A stretch of DNA of 64,000 nt. Source: Neopestalotiopsis rosae (Eukaryota; Ascomycota; Sordariomycetes; Amphisphaeriales; Sporocadaceae). Where the stretch lies: the NCBI GenBank assembly GCA_023078685.1, contig JALGAS010000004.1, positions 1,612,001 to 1,676,000 on the forward strand. The letters run 5' to 3'. The notes beneath the pieces are model-generated. The model had not been told where the DNA came from and searched no databases. It saw nothing but the letters and a program-made list of their open reading frames with translations. The position numbers and the translations under genes were made by a program. Position 1 is the stretch's first letter; each line of letters starts with the position of its first letter. Positions 11,745 to 23,143 of the stretch are shown piece by piece.

Positions 11745-12803
11745 ATGTATCCAGCAAAATCCTTCTGCTCCAGGTCACTGGCGCTGGCTGCATTTCTTTC
11801 CAGCATTACCCCTTGCCTGGCAGGATACGGAGCGACGACAAACTTCACGACGTGGTTCAACGTGACAGAATTCCCAGACGAGCAGGCAGCAAATGTATCA
11901 ACGTACATGTACGAGGCGCTCAACACAGCTGGTGACGACCTGTACACCTTTGCTGCGCATCGCTGCATCCTCGGACAAAAGTATCCGGAGCTCTCTGATC
12001 TGCAGCAAGCTGATGGCTTTGTGCAGCCCACTCGAGCCTTTGACTCGGTCTTCTTCATTGGGTCGTCCTATGTGTCATCCTGGATCATTGACACGGGCGA
12101 CGGCCTGGTGCTCATTGACACGCAGGACAACCCCGAAGAGGCGGCCGGAGTCGTGGTGCCGGGCCTGGAGTATCTCGGGTACAGCGGATCCGATATCGTC
12201 GCCGTCATCATCACGCACGAGCACGCCGACCACTACGGCGGCGCCGCCTACCTGCAGGACACCTTTGGCGTGCCCATCTACGCGTCGGCCGTGGCCTGGG
12301 ACGGCATGGCCGCCGACCCCATCGCGCCCGCCGGCCTCGTGCCCCCGGTGCGCAACATGACCATTGCCGACGGCCAGGACCTCACCTTTGGTAACACGAC
12401 TTTCAGCTTCGTCCTGACGCCCGGCCACACGCCCGGTTCGCTGAGCTTCTTCTTTGACGTCTACGACGCCGGGGAGGCGCACGTGGCGGCCGTCTACGGC
12501 GGCGGCGGCATCCCCGCCAACGCCACGGCCAAGGACCAGCAGATTGCCTCGTTTGCCAAGTTTGGCGACGCGGCGGCGGCCCGCGGCGCCGACACGCTCA
12601 TGGCGCCGCACCAGACTCAGGATAATGCGCTGTACAACTTTGATATCTTGAGGCACCGGTTGGCCTATGTCTCGACCAACAGTAGCAGTACCCCCAAGAA
12701 CCCGTTTGTACTGGGCAGCGAGGCGTATCAGAGATATCTGAAGACGATGGCTCTGTGTGTGAGGATTGATGCAGCGAGGCTCGGGCAGAACTTGTCTGCG
12801 TAG
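11745..12803 (+). CDS. secreted metallo-beta-lactamase-fold hydrolase
   Basis: One frame of 352 residues. Residues 1-25 look like a signal peptide (SLALAAFLSSITPCLA). The zinc-binding motif HEHADH is at 158-163, a second metal histidine is His228 in LTPGHTPGS, and a third candidate is His289 in MAPHQTQDN. This pattern is closest to the broad MBL superfamily that includes class B3-like enzymes and lactonases. The substrate could be a lactam, lactone, ester or thioester; sequence alone does not decide. The central part is strongly GC-rich, like the neighbouring esterase. The gene converges on the amino acid transporter with a 247-base gap, so two secreted hydrolases and a transporter stand together. 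Confidence 0.88.
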   Translation: MYPAKSFCSRSLALAAFLSSITPCLAGYGATTNFTTWFNVTEFPDEQAANVSTYMYEALNTAGDDLYTFAAHRCILGQKYPELSDLQQADGFVQPTRAFDSVFFIGSSYVSSWIIDTGDGLVLIDTQDNPEEAAGVVVPGLEYLGYSGSDIVAVIITHEHADHYGGAAYLQDTFGVPIYASAVAWDGMAADPIAPAGLVPPVRNMTIADGQDLTFGNTTFSFVLTPGHTPGSLSFFFDVYDAGEAHVAAVYGGGGIPANATAKDQQIASFAKFGDAAAARGADTLMAPHQTQDNALYNFDILRHRLAYVSTNSSSTPKNPFVLGSEAYQRYLKTMALCVRIDAARLGQNLSA

Positions 12804-13050
12804 ATAAGGAAATTCGTGTTATGTGCAGATAGATTCGCTACCTGTGAGTCTACCCATGGGCATGACGCCACATGCATCATGTCTACAACTTTGGAAAGCG
12901 ATTATTCGTTAGCATCATTAGAGCTTTCCAACTAGCATGGGTCAGGACACTCCAGTTGCAAAATGGATATTTGAAAAATCGTTACATGGTATTTTCTATC
13001 AAATCATTCTCTTCGTCAACACGTCAATTCTTTGACTCTGTTCACTCCCA

Positions 13051-14570
13051 TTATGAGCTGTTGTCAGCGCAGGACCAGACCAGGCCAGAGCTGTCCTGTG
13101 CCATGGACCATCCAGACGAGTAAAGTCCCACACCGCAGATGATGAAACCGAGGATGATGAGCGTGACATTCATAAAGAACAAGCCCGTCTTGCGCCAGTT
13201 GAGGAACCAGAGCCCCTGGTTCATGTACAGCCACAAGAATCCGGGGACGCCAAAGGAGAACCAGGCGCCAAATAGGGCGCTGACGAATCCGAGCAGGTCG
13301 CTAAAGTTGGGAATGGACTCGGCAATGATCCAGGCAATGGTCCAGGTGCCAAAGCCGAGGGCGATCCAGGAGCCGGTCGCCACCATGCCGCGGCTGTGCA
13401 GGTACTTTGTGCCGGCAAACATGCGCAGGTAAATGTACTTTGCGTTGACGTGGGCAAAGATGACGCCGGCGATGATGATGGTGGGCAGGGCGACGCCCCA
13501 GGCGACCTTTTTCACGACCTCGCCGGTGCTGCTGAGGGCGGGGCTGGGCACGTCGACGCCGGCGTAGCGGTAGATGACGAGGGAGACTATGGTGTAGACG
13601 ACGATCTGCACGAGCTGCTGGGCGCCGAGGGCGACGGGGAAGTCCTTGGGGTCGCGCAGCTCCGAGATGAAGCTCACCCAGGCGACGTGGCCGGCGTAGG
13701 CAAAGACGGCGTTGCAGATGGCGTTGAAGGCCGTCGGGAAGTTGGGGCGATAGACGGCCTGCATGTCCTCGTAGGCCGCCTTGGGCGACACGGCCAGAGC
13801 AATGATGGTGATGAGCACGGCCGACATGATGCTGATAAAGCTGACAATGCTCAGAAAGGAGACATTCTTGAGCGTCCGAGGAATGGTGAGGAGGGCAAAG
13901 ACGATGAGGCCCACGATGCCAAAGACGATGGTGCACGTCCCGTGGTTGGACAAGACGTTGAGCGCAATGGTAAAAGTCAACAGGTGACTGGCCATGAAGA
14001 AGAGGCAGTAAATAACATAGGCTGCACTGAAGATTTCATAGCCCAGGCGTCCGGCCAGGACTCTGCCCACATCGGTGTAACTGGCGACTTGTGGGTATCT
14101 CATACGGAACTGCCACAGAACGTAACCAGAGTAACTGGCGAATATACCCAGAGCAATGATGGAAATTAGGCCGGCCACAAGTCCGACGGTTGCGATCACG
14201 GCGGGCAAGGACAAGACACCCAACGAAATGTTTTCAGCAACCATGACTATTCAATGTGAAAGATGATATGTCAGTACGAGCAAACAAGAATATTGGTAGA
14301 CAATAGATAGCTTGGCAAAAACATACCCATTGATGCCTGCCACCACTTCATCGTCTTGTACTGAATCTCGGCATTGGTCTCGTCACCAAAAGCATCCAAC
14401 GGCTCCTCGATCCGCTTCGAGGCCGTCTCAAAGTCGTCGCCCGGCATCGCCTCTTGGTGTCTCTTCTTGTTGCTGGATGTGTCCGTGTTTGGTGCCGCAA
14501 TAGAAATCGAGTCCGTCATTTCGAGCTCGCGGTTTGAGCCGTCCTGGTGGTGTTGTGAAGCGGCGGCCAT
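13051..14570 (-). CDS. AAAP-family neutral amino acid transporter (Mtr-like)
   Basis: Amino acid/auxin permease family transporter, likely an 11-helix plasma-membrane proton symporter. Two exons: 14327-14570 and 13051-14246, joined across an 80-base intron (GTATGT...GAATAG), giving 479 residues. About 75 hydrophilic residues form the cytosolic N-terminus. The family entry motif follows: EIQYKTMKWWQASM, then ENISLGVLSLPAVIATVG spanning the splice junction. Helices are evident throughout, for example LLTFTIALNVL and AGVIFAHVNAKYIY. It resembles Neurospora Mtr (system N) proteins. Substrate range is unknown, but neutral aliphatic and aromatic amino acids are usual in the group. The 3' end faces the MBL hydrolase. 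Confidence 0.9.
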
Positions 14571-17500
14571 GTTGACAAGAAGAGATATATACCAAAGAAT
14601 CGGACAGACCGGTACACCAACGATCCACCTGTGAGGGAAAGAAGAGAAGGAAGAAGAAAGTTCTTGGTAATAAGAAAATCGCGAATTGGGAGGAAGAGAC
14701 TTTTTGATTTTGATGTATCAGCAAGCAAAAGAAGACCAAACGACACCGGGGCGACCGACCCCAGGGAAACTATAGTATAGTGGTAACCGCTTTTAATAAA
14801 GACCCCCGATGAACCCCGTTCTTTACCATGTACACAGGCACTTTTCTGCGGGTCGAGACACAACTTCCCCACGGGTCAACGATAAGCAAAATCTCTGGGA
14901 CAGTTTGGTCGAATCCGAGGGTGTCATTCTGTCAATCCGTGACCAGTTGACAATTGATAATAATCGAGTCAGACCATTGAACACACACACAAAGGTCCAG
15001 GTCCCAGCCTGCAGTGCTAGCCTCTAGGAAGCCAAGCAGCACAGGTCCCATGAAATTTTCGGAGCCATTCGACCATTGAGCGGATCCTTAGGGGGCGCGA
15101 GTGGGCTCTTGCGCCGACTGACTCGGGACTGGTAGTGGGCTCGACGCCGGATATAGTGGAAACCATCACGTCACTCTTTTCTAATCCCTCCGGCACTACT
15201 CTGTAAGTTTTGCTACCAGTTTGCAATGAAAACTCGGAGAGAGGAGTTCAATTGGGGGTCCTCATGATCACAAGCTCGATCTCCGAAGAATGGACGTTTT
15301 TGGTTTTTTATTTCTTTTAATTCCAAATTTTCTGTACCGTTTCTTTTCGTCTCTTGGATCCGGGGAAGCTTCAATCGACATTGAAGAGGCTCGCAAAGAT
15401 GATTTTGCAGTATCGTTTCATGATCGTCTTGTGGATACTCTGAAAACATTAAAGATCTTTAAGCCGGCGCTATCCGGGCCTTTGACCTGGACTAATTGGC
15501 TAGCCCTACCCGCTATGGTCCTGCATAGGCCCTTTTCGGCAAGTTAGGCAGGTTTGTTCATGGTATAATATGGCCGTGGCAGTAAAAAACGTGTGTGCTC
15601 GCCTCATAATGAAAAATCTGGCTGACAGACACTCAGGAGGCTATGCGAAGTAGGAGAGAGTGGAAAACTCTTCAATTGCTTGGCTTACATAACTCGTTCC
15701 TATTGCTGGCGGCACTTTCGGACTTCTGATCTGCGAAATCGCTGCAAGTCACATGAATGGATGGTGCCCCAATGCTTCAATCTGATTAACAATAATGGCC
15801 GACTTTTATCACCGAAATTTGGATCACAAAGCAAGCAACGAGAGACTTGGACTGATTCGTGTTCGGCAATTGAACAAGCAGAGCCTCAATCGCAAGCAAC
15901 ATTGCGTGATCTTCACTCGCTACGGCAAATTGGCTCTGTCAATGTCCCGACAGAAGCCATATGCAGTAAGTACATCCTGACCTTGCTTATCCCCTAAAGG
16001 GGTTTTAACACCATGGTATCGTATCGCCGCACGATTCCATGAATAAGCGCCAACCCCAGACCGTCCGTGCCTGGCGTCCCCTCAGAATGGGATGTCTTTT
16101 GTCTATTTTGGATTGCTATTCCGTAATAAAATCGATTCATCTTGGGGCTTATGATGTCAATTCGCGGAGGTCGCATGGACCAAAGCCAGACTTTCCCCGG
16201 CACGCGGTCAGTCGGCGCTGATCGAGACTCATTGAAACCACCTCGAAAGTCTGGAGAGGCTGAGCTGTACCCCAAGCTATAGAATACGTTTTAACTTCAA
16301 GAACACGGCTTTATCATTTCACATTCATTCGGCGTCACAATGCTAAGTCAAGGTCAAGCTCTTCGCTTCACAGCCGGGACTCATAGGTAAGCGGTCAGGA
16401 ACATATGTGCTCGAGTCCCGAGCCCAATATGAGCTAGACGGCAATCAGTTGCCGAAGTATACTGCACTGCCTGCTAATGGGAGATTACTACTTCTGATCG
16501 AAACTCGCTTGGTCTTTATCTGAGGTCGACGGCAAAGTGAGACGAGACGGCACGTAGAAAGCTGCGGTGGTTCGGCGAGGCTCATCGTATTCAGGTTAAC
16601 CATGCCAAACCAAATGCATCAGAATGATCCAGGAATTATGCATTTGATATCATTGCGTCTTGCTTGTATTGAAGTAAGTGGGCGGCAAATAGGGGCATGT
16701 TTCAAAGTCCAAGCAAGGTCATTTTTGCCGGCAAAACGTTCCCATATCGAGGATAGAGTTGGCGATCTCTCGCTTTTTTTTTTTCTCTCCCAATTCTCAA
16801 GTAACTGAGTTGATCCAAACAGCAGTCTGTTTATTCACTTATATTTCATAATAAATGTGTTGCATTACATCCTAAGCACCAGTCTTCTTAAATGCAAGTT
16901 ATGCACTGGTGGTGCGGGTACTCAGAACCGCCGAGCATAGCCGCAACTAGGACTAGAGACTCACGAAGGTCACTCTTTGTTCCCTGCTCTACCTAATCTC
17001 GTCCTGCTTCGATATTGTTGACGTTCTGACGGAAAGTCTACTCTTCATTGGATGACTGTGTTGATTCCCCCGCCTTTACAGTCTCTCTCGGACTATCGGG
17101 TGTTGTCTTGCCTCTCAAGGTTCAACCCCCGTCCTGCATGGAGACCACGCATGAAGCATCTTCAGGAGTTTGGCATCGATTTGCCCCAGACTCTAACGAG
17201 ATCCTATCAGGGCTGGGTGATTCTGAATCCTTCTCACCCCTGAAAGTATGGATGCTCACAAGTCCATATGATTTTTCTCCCTCTAGAGACTATTATCACC
17301 GACCTACACCACATGCTCGTTGGAAAAGGAGGTTGACTTTGTGTTATGATCGGGGCCAGGAAGCTGAGAACGTTGCGCAAAGGTGCCTCACACAATAACA
17401 TAGATAATACCATTGGTATGAGATTGGGACAGCCGCAGGTCGTTTGGCATTACAGATGTAGCCACTCTCGAGACTACCTGTTATCGACAATTACTGTGTC

Positions 17501-18977
17501 GATGAGGTAAGATTATCATACATATTCCGGGGCTACAACCAAATCATACGATCAGAATTAGTCATTTATCTCAATAATCAAGCTTGATATCTCATCCTCA
17601 TATCACTGTCTTTTTGACTAACGTGTTTGACGCGCAGACTATGATAGATGGAAGTAGCCAGACACATTTCAGGTCGCGAATCGCGGCATAGATACACACA
17701 TATTTTGACTGTCTGCTCCATGATCTTGGACACTTCTGGCTTCTAAAAACCGATGTCAAGATGTTGTTTCATTCTCCTGCCCTTTACATACCAATTGTGT
17801 TTAGGATCAACGTAAGCCTACGTATTTGGCCGTGACAATTGTGAAAGACGACTTTGGTGAGGTGATGATTCTGCCGCAACGGAATCAAATGAAAGTCTCG
17901 ACAATTGTTCAATTCTATAATACGCCACATCAGTGACTTTGAAAGGTCCTAAATATACTCTCTTCTCGCCCGCCAATGCATTTGGTTGCATCCGTGTCGA
18001 TTCATGGCCATGCACTATTGCTCGAATGTACCGATCAAGGTAGCCATGATTATCAGGGTGACAAGATAGAATTCAGCATGCAGATGCTTGCCAAGACAAC
18101 GAGAATTAGATTCGTGAGCCGCGATTACCAGCGATGCGTATCTGCGCTGGCTTATTTTGGTAGGGCGCAATATCAGTGTGGGCATTTACAAGCCATGCGA
18201 ATGGTTCGCGGCTCCACAACTATTACCTCTTCCTCCCGTATCGTTGTCCTCGACTTTCTTCGCTTCACCACGACTATATACATCTATCGAGTAGATTGCC
18301 ATCATCCTTTTCTCGAACCCTGCAGAGTTTCCAGCAAATCAAGTCGGCCATTCTAGCGCGCGAGATCTGAAGCTACTATTGAATTCTGCATGGTCTAGGA
18401 CACGGGTGGCTTGCGTCCGGTGCAAACTCTCCGTCACGTTTCCGGAGCGATGCGAGACATACTTGTTTGGCCTGTTGGTGCAGACATGCATGCATCTTTA
18501 GCTCAACGGCGGCATCGCAACCCCGTCAATACATCCCAAACAAGGACACATGAAAACCAATATTGCATCTTGGGCAGCTGGAAACTTCCCTGAACAGATA
18601 CATTGACAACGATGACAAATTCCTGGCAAAAGCGCAAAGGAATTAATACTATGCACTTGTCAAGGATCGCTATCTTTCGTCACACCCTCGCCGGGCGCAT
18701 GCGACATGGGTAAACATCAAGTGATGGCTCAGCCGTACCGTTGAGCTGAAAATCCCCTGTCTCTTATGTACCGCGCCTAGAAAGTGCTTGGAGGGCGCCC
18801 ATTTGGGAATGACAGCCCGGAACGTGTTCCGCTGTAGTTAATCGATTCCTTAAAAGACAATCCAGATTACAGATCAGACCTGTAGTCGAGAGTTCAGAGG
18901 GGAAATGAGGGTATTCTCCATTTTTCTCCCATCATGAATCGCCAGTCCTGTCTCCACTTACTACCATACGATCCAAC
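14571..18977. other. 4.4-kb gene-free stretch
   Basis: No frame above about 120 codons, and none resembles a known protein. Composition is close to the genome background, so this is not an obviously mutated AT-rich transposon. A short match to the conserved D-arm/A-box of tRNA genes lies near 14771-14790, but the rest of a tRNA is absent. Small CT- and T-rich runs are present, for example about 16775-16790. It lies directly upstream of the first HET gene. Long untranslated leaders or non-coding transcripts cannot be excluded. Confidence 0.5.
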
Positions 18978-20855
18978 ATGATCCGTCCCGCCATGGCGGT
19001 CGACAAAGCCAAGAAATTTAAATACGCCACCCTGCCGCCAGCATATATCCGTACACTAGAGCTACAGCCCAGCGAGGACGAAGCGACAGGACTGCAATGC
19101 CGACTGATTGCCCAAAAGATTCCGGATGCCCCATACGAGGCTCTCTCCTACGTCTGGGGAAAGCCGACAGTCTACCACTCGAGCATATTCTGCATCGACG
19201 ACAATGACGAGTCTGACCGAGGGGACCTGCAGATTGGCGCCAACCTGACCAGGGCCTTGGTCGCGTTCCGCCTCCGCGACAGGCCGCGGCGCATCTGGGT
19301 CGACGCGATATGTATCAACCAGGAGGACCTGTCAGAGCGCAAGGACCAGGTGCGCATGATGGGCGACATATTTCGGTCCGCGGCGCAGGTGCTCTGCTGG
19401 CTCGGCGGATTCGAGAACCTCCATCTCGACGAGCCCGTGTCCTTGATCGCCATCAACTTCTTGCGACAGTTTAATCGCGATCAGGAGGGCGAGTTGCGCA
19501 AGGTGCAAAACTATCTGCATCACGATGTCAAGACGCGCGAGGACGAGGTGATCCACATGTCTTGGTTGGCCATTAAGAAGATGTTTGACATTGAGTACTT
19601 TCATCGGGCCTGGATCATCCAAGAGGTCGGACTGGCAAGCCGAGCCAGACTGTCATGGGGCAAAAGTGACATGTGGATAGACTGGGAAGAGATTGCCACT
19701 TTTGTCAAGTTCATGGACGATAACGGTGCGTCCATCGTCGCTCATTTTGATCTCAAGTCCTGGGTGTGCAACCACATTTGTATGGTCTGGACCATGAAGC
19801 TCGACGGACAGCCGCTCTACGACTTTTCGGAAGTGCTTCATTGGGCCCGCATTCACATCTCTACCGACCCGCGAGACTATGTCTATGCGCTGCTCGGACA
19901 TCCCAGTGCCATTGTCGGCGGAGACTTGATCATTGAGCCTCGCTACACGGTATCGACAGAAGAAGTCTACACTACCCTTGCGACCAATACGATTACACGC
20001 ACCAACAGTCTACACATATTAGCATTTGTGGACCACGGCGAAGAGTTCGAGACGGACGATGCGAGAAGGCTTCCATCATGGGTGCCGGACTGGCATGCTC
20101 TGAACCTAGTCGCGCCACTGAGGTATCCCACACAAGCGGCACCCAAGACGACGGTTGACTCTATCGTCCTCGATATCGACACAAACAGTATCCGATGCAT
20201 GGGCTCCATCGATGGGGAAGTCATTGCCATTTCCGACATGATCACTCCTAAGGAACTTCCCATCACGACCTATGATGCAGAAGTCGAAAAGGGCGTCTCT
20301 TTTCTTTTTGACCACATCTACAACGAACTTGTCGCCAAGAGTGGTGTTGCGTTACCCACGTGGCAAGATTTTGTGTTCCCTCTGAGTTCCGTCTTGACTG
20401 GCGTAACGCGACTCGATGAAGGAGCGGCTCAAGGCGAGCCAATGTGGCAACAGCGGGCAGACTGCGCCGCCTACCTGCTCAAATTTGAAGAGATCAAAAC
20501 CAGGCGCGACACTGGCGGCTTCCTCCAAAGCCTGTCGTCCGAGGATAGGGAGGCGATTCAAGTCCTAGCCTCATCAGGCTCAGCAGCCATCTTCATTCAA
20601 GACACGACCTGGAATTCAATGTGCCGAAAGGTCTTCCGGACATTACGAGGAAATTTCGGTATTGGGCCCCGCATCATGAAGACGGGCGATGTCTGCGCTG
20701 TGGTTCCGGGCTCGGTATACCCATTGGTACTGCGCAAGCGCGGCGATGGATACCGGGTTGTCGGGCCTGCTTTATTGTATGGCTTCATGAGTGGTGAAGC
20801 TCTACAAGGAGCTTATGATGGCAGCATCGAGCAAGCAGAGATATCCATTATCTGA
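18978..20855 (+). CDS. HET-domain (heterokaryon incompatibility type) protein
   Basis: Single-exon 625-residue protein. The HET domain (Pfam HET family) runs from about residue 50 to 215. It begins with YEALSYVWG (53-61), continues with RRIWVDAICINQEDLSERKDQV and ends near FHRAWIIQEVGLA. In fungi such proteins trigger cell death or growth arrest when incompatible mycelia fuse, or act as downstream effectors of NLR-like receptors. The 400-residue C-terminal part has no motif I can name; it is the usual variable half of HET proteins and is not a repeat region. Two in-frame ATGs lie close together (residues 1 and 6); I keep the first. It stands behind 4.4 kb of gene-free DNA. Confidence 0.92.
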   Translation: MIRPAMAVDKAKKFKYATLPPAYIRTLELQPSEDEATGLQCRLIAQKIPDAPYEALSYVWGKPTVYHSSIFCIDDNDESDRGDLQIGANLTRALVAFRLRDRPRRIWVDAICINQEDLSERKDQVRMMGDIFRSAAQVLCWLGGFENLHLDEPVSLIAINFLRQFNRDQEGELRKVQNYLHHDVKTREDEVIHMSWLAIKKMFDIEYFHRAWIIQEVGLASRARLSWGKSDMWIDWEEIATFVKFMDDNGASIVAHFDLKSWVCNHICMVWTMKLDGQPLYDFSEVLHWARIHISTDPRDYVYALLGHPSAIVGGDLIIEPRYTVSTEEVYTTLATNTITRTNSLHILAFVDHGEEFETDDARRLPSWVPDWHALNLVAPLRYPTQAAPKTTVDSIVLDIDTNSIRCMGSIDGEVIAISDMITPKELPITTYDAEVEKGVSFLFDHIYNELVAKSGVALPTWQDFVFPLSSVLTGVTRLDEGAAQGEPMWQQRADCAAYLLKFEEIKTRRDTGGFLQSLSSEDREAIQVLASSGSAAIFIQDTTWNSMCRKVFRTLRGNFGIGPRIMKTGDVCAVVPGSVYPLVLRKRGDGYRVVGPALLYGFMSGEALQGAYDGSIEQAEISII

Positions 20856-21482
20856 GAGCCAACTCAGCAAACGTCTGGATCAGAGTCGCGTGATCATGTG
20901 CTCCATCAATTCCAACATGAGAGCCTCGAAGTGATGGAAATTCTAATATATCTAGCACCTACGGTACGTACTCCAGAGTCTAGATGCCCTGTATTCTAGC
21001 GGGGCAGCACTAACGCAGGGTCCTAGGTCCATTGGCTTGGCGATGTCGCTTCTATGCTGACTGGCAACGGTGCAGAATGCAGTGATACTTGGTACCGCTT
21101 TACCCAAGCTTTGAAGAGGAACATAAAATGTAACAGTCGGTTGGTATATACCACCTATTGCTTCAACCATAAAAGGAGAAAGGAGCATGGCATCAGATTA
21201 CCAGTATACGCAGTAAGAGAACATCACCGGCTATAGCAGGAGTGACGCAAGTACCCACCAGTGCGGGCCGGAAGCTGCTTTACCCAATTCAGGCGATTTA
21301 GTCTCCTTGGACAAGACGATAAAGTCGACGCGTCCGATCAGCCCCCAGAACGCGCCATACTCTAACTACTTTTCTACAGGAGATAAAGAAGCACACGCCC
21401 AAATCTAGACATCATTCCTTCCACAGACACTTGATGAATACAATCAACAAGCTCACGACGAATCATCACACAGTGCTTCACA
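20856..21482. other. intergenic region
   Basis: This lies between two genes on the same strand: 3' end of the HET gene and promoter of the next. A GTACGTAC-type palindrome is near 20962-20970. No gene is seen. Confidence 0.55.
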
Positions 21483-22796
21483 ATGAGCTTCAAGCACAAT
21501 GAGATTGTTCGGGACGGATTCCTCTGTAAATGTGAGAAGTTCTATGTCTTATTCGAGAATGGCCCCCAGCGGGTAGAGATTCCACGAATGCAAGCCAACA
21601 CTCTTCGCACGGAGTTTTTACCACATGCGAATTACCATGGACAAAAGCGACTCGAGCGCTGGAGTCAGACAATCCCCAACGCCTTGGTCCGCGCCCAGCT
21701 CAAGCACTATGGCGTGCAGTACGATGAGAGCGAACTATCGAGCAACGCAGTCGACCTGTTGATCAAGGCTGTGGCAGCTGGTCAATGTGACAGCGTTCCG
21801 CAGCACATAACTGACCTGCGCGAACAAATGCACCAAGAATGGCTTCAGAAGTCACCCAACGAGGAGCTGAATTGGCGTCCAGATTGGATCATGCAGAAGC
21901 ATTTCCTATCATCCAACGGGCAGCCTGATCGCACCAAGGCGGACACGGTAGAGGAAGTGCCTTGCCGTTCTTCATTCGTTGCGGACAACGTCTGCGATGA
22001 GGCATTAAAGGTCGAAGGCCTCCACTCGGCGAAAGGCAGCGCACACAGGAGCAACCACGTGTTCCTAGGCTGGGACGAGACGGCCGTGAAAAAGGCGGCA
22101 GCTGACTTTGAAGTCCAAGCCAATGCGGCGGACAAGGCTGCAGAGGAAGCAAGGCACCAAAAACATATTGCGTCCCAGAGCGAATACCTCAGCAGTCTCG
22201 ACCAGCCTGAGCGAGTTGCCCAGGGGTTTTCGCCTGTCGGCAAGTATGAAATCGACTGCGAAGAGATTACCTTTTATTGGCCGGAAGATGCACAGAACAT
22301 GACCATGAACATCCATTCGACTCCAATACCCGGTCTCTACAAGGCTCAGTTCGATTTCGGCCTTATAAACGGCGTTATGATGATGAGTGAGAGCCTGGAA
22401 GATATTAAGAAGTACTGCAAGATCTCAGACGCAGAAGACAAATCGGAAGATGAAGAGGAGGAGACAGAGGGAAGCAACGGCGCCTCTGCAGGCTCCAAGA
22501 GAAAGGCTTCATCCCGTACAGGCCCGCGAAAGCAACCCAGAGTGGATAAAGCAGAGCCTACGCCCTTCAAGTACGAACTAAGATTGTGTGGTCGGGAGAC
22601 TGGAGAGGGTACCATTTTTCCGGACCCATACAAGGGGGCAATCACGTTTGGGGACGAAAAGTTCACCTGGCTCAAGGGTGCGGCCGAGCTCCCTCATGTT
22701 GGCGATAAGGTACCGTTTAAAGGATACAAGGTGGCCGACGAACCCGACAATAATAATGACGAATGGGAGACGTTCTCATGGTACAAGCAATTCTAA
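21483..22796 (+). CDS. uncharacterised 437-residue nuclear-type protein
   Basis: I do not recognise this family. One uninterrupted frame of 437 residues has normal coding character. The N-terminal 150 residues are globular and rich in His, Trp and Arg (for example ERWSQTIPNALVRAQLKHYG). An Ala/Glu-rich helical segment follows near 200-235. An acidic stretch (EDKSEDEEEETEG) is followed by a basic, nuclear-localisation-like patch (SKRKASSRTGPRKQPR). The C-terminus is a compact Gly/Trp/Phe-rich region (KFTWLKGAAELPHVGD to the terminal KQF). No signal peptide or membrane helix. The acid-then-basic pair suggests a nuclear or chromatin role, but that is a guess. Confidence 0.75.
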   Translation: MSFKHNEIVRDGFLCKCEKFYVLFENGPQRVEIPRMQANTLRTEFLPHANYHGQKRLERWSQTIPNALVRAQLKHYGVQYDESELSSNAVDLLIKAVAAGQCDSVPQHITDLREQMHQEWLQKSPNEELNWRPDWIMQKHFLSSNGQPDRTKADTVEEVPCRSSFVADNVCDEALKVEGLHSAKGSAHRSNHVFLGWDETAVKKAAADFEVQANAADKAAEEARHQKHIASQSEYLSSLDQPERVAQGFSPVGKYEIDCEEITFYWPEDAQNMTMNIHSTPIPGLYKAQFDFGLINGVMMMSESLEDIKKYCKISDAEDKSEDEEEETEGSNGASAGSKRKASSRTGPRKQPRVDKAEPTPFKYELRLCGRETGEGTIFPDPYKGAITFGDEKFTWLKGAAELPHVGDKVPFKGYKVADEPDNNNDEWETFSWYKQF

Positions 22797-23143
22797 AAGA
22801 GCAATGTAATCTCGGTGTTGCTGAACATCATCTTTACCATAAAAATAGCTTCTGGTCTGATCTACCGGGAACGGGATTGTGTATATATCTATCTACCAAA
22901 AATATGCTACCCAACTATGTCCGATGTTGAATGCGGACAAAGTAGGGCATGTATAGAATCGAAAGTTAATCTGTATGAGCTCAAAGCACTTTGCTTTCCA
23001 TCAAAAGAGTGACTCCATTAAATTCCTCCTCCACAGCTCCACCAACTTTTCATTCGCCACATTCGAGAAGACCGCCAATCAAATGCGACCTCCAAGCCGA
23101 CCCTACCAACCACCTCAAATTCCCACCATATCCTCGAGTTCTC
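22797..23143. other. convergent 3' intergenic region
   Basis: The 3' ends of the unknown gene (+) and the YcaC-like gene (-) face each other here. It is AT-rich in its first part. No gene is seen. Confidence 0.55.

Noticed and set aside
12075..12656. 193-codon minus-strand open frame opposite the MBL hydrolase
   Set aside because: Antisense of GC-rich codons, with no start context or motif.
13396..14169. 257-codon plus-strand open frame opposite the amino acid transporter
   Set aside because: Shadow of the true membrane-protein frame. It is Asp/Gly/Glu-rich with no domain.
14771..14830. Possible tRNA (TATAGTATAGTGGTAACC resembles a D-arm/A-box)
   Set aside because: No matching B-box, T-loop or acceptor stem follows. 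At best a relic or a chance match.
16385..16440. tRNA-like GGTAAGCGG ... GCTCGAGTCCCGAGC
   Set aside because: The hairpin is a simple inverted repeat. The T-loop would not begin TTC and no cloverleaf can be drawn.
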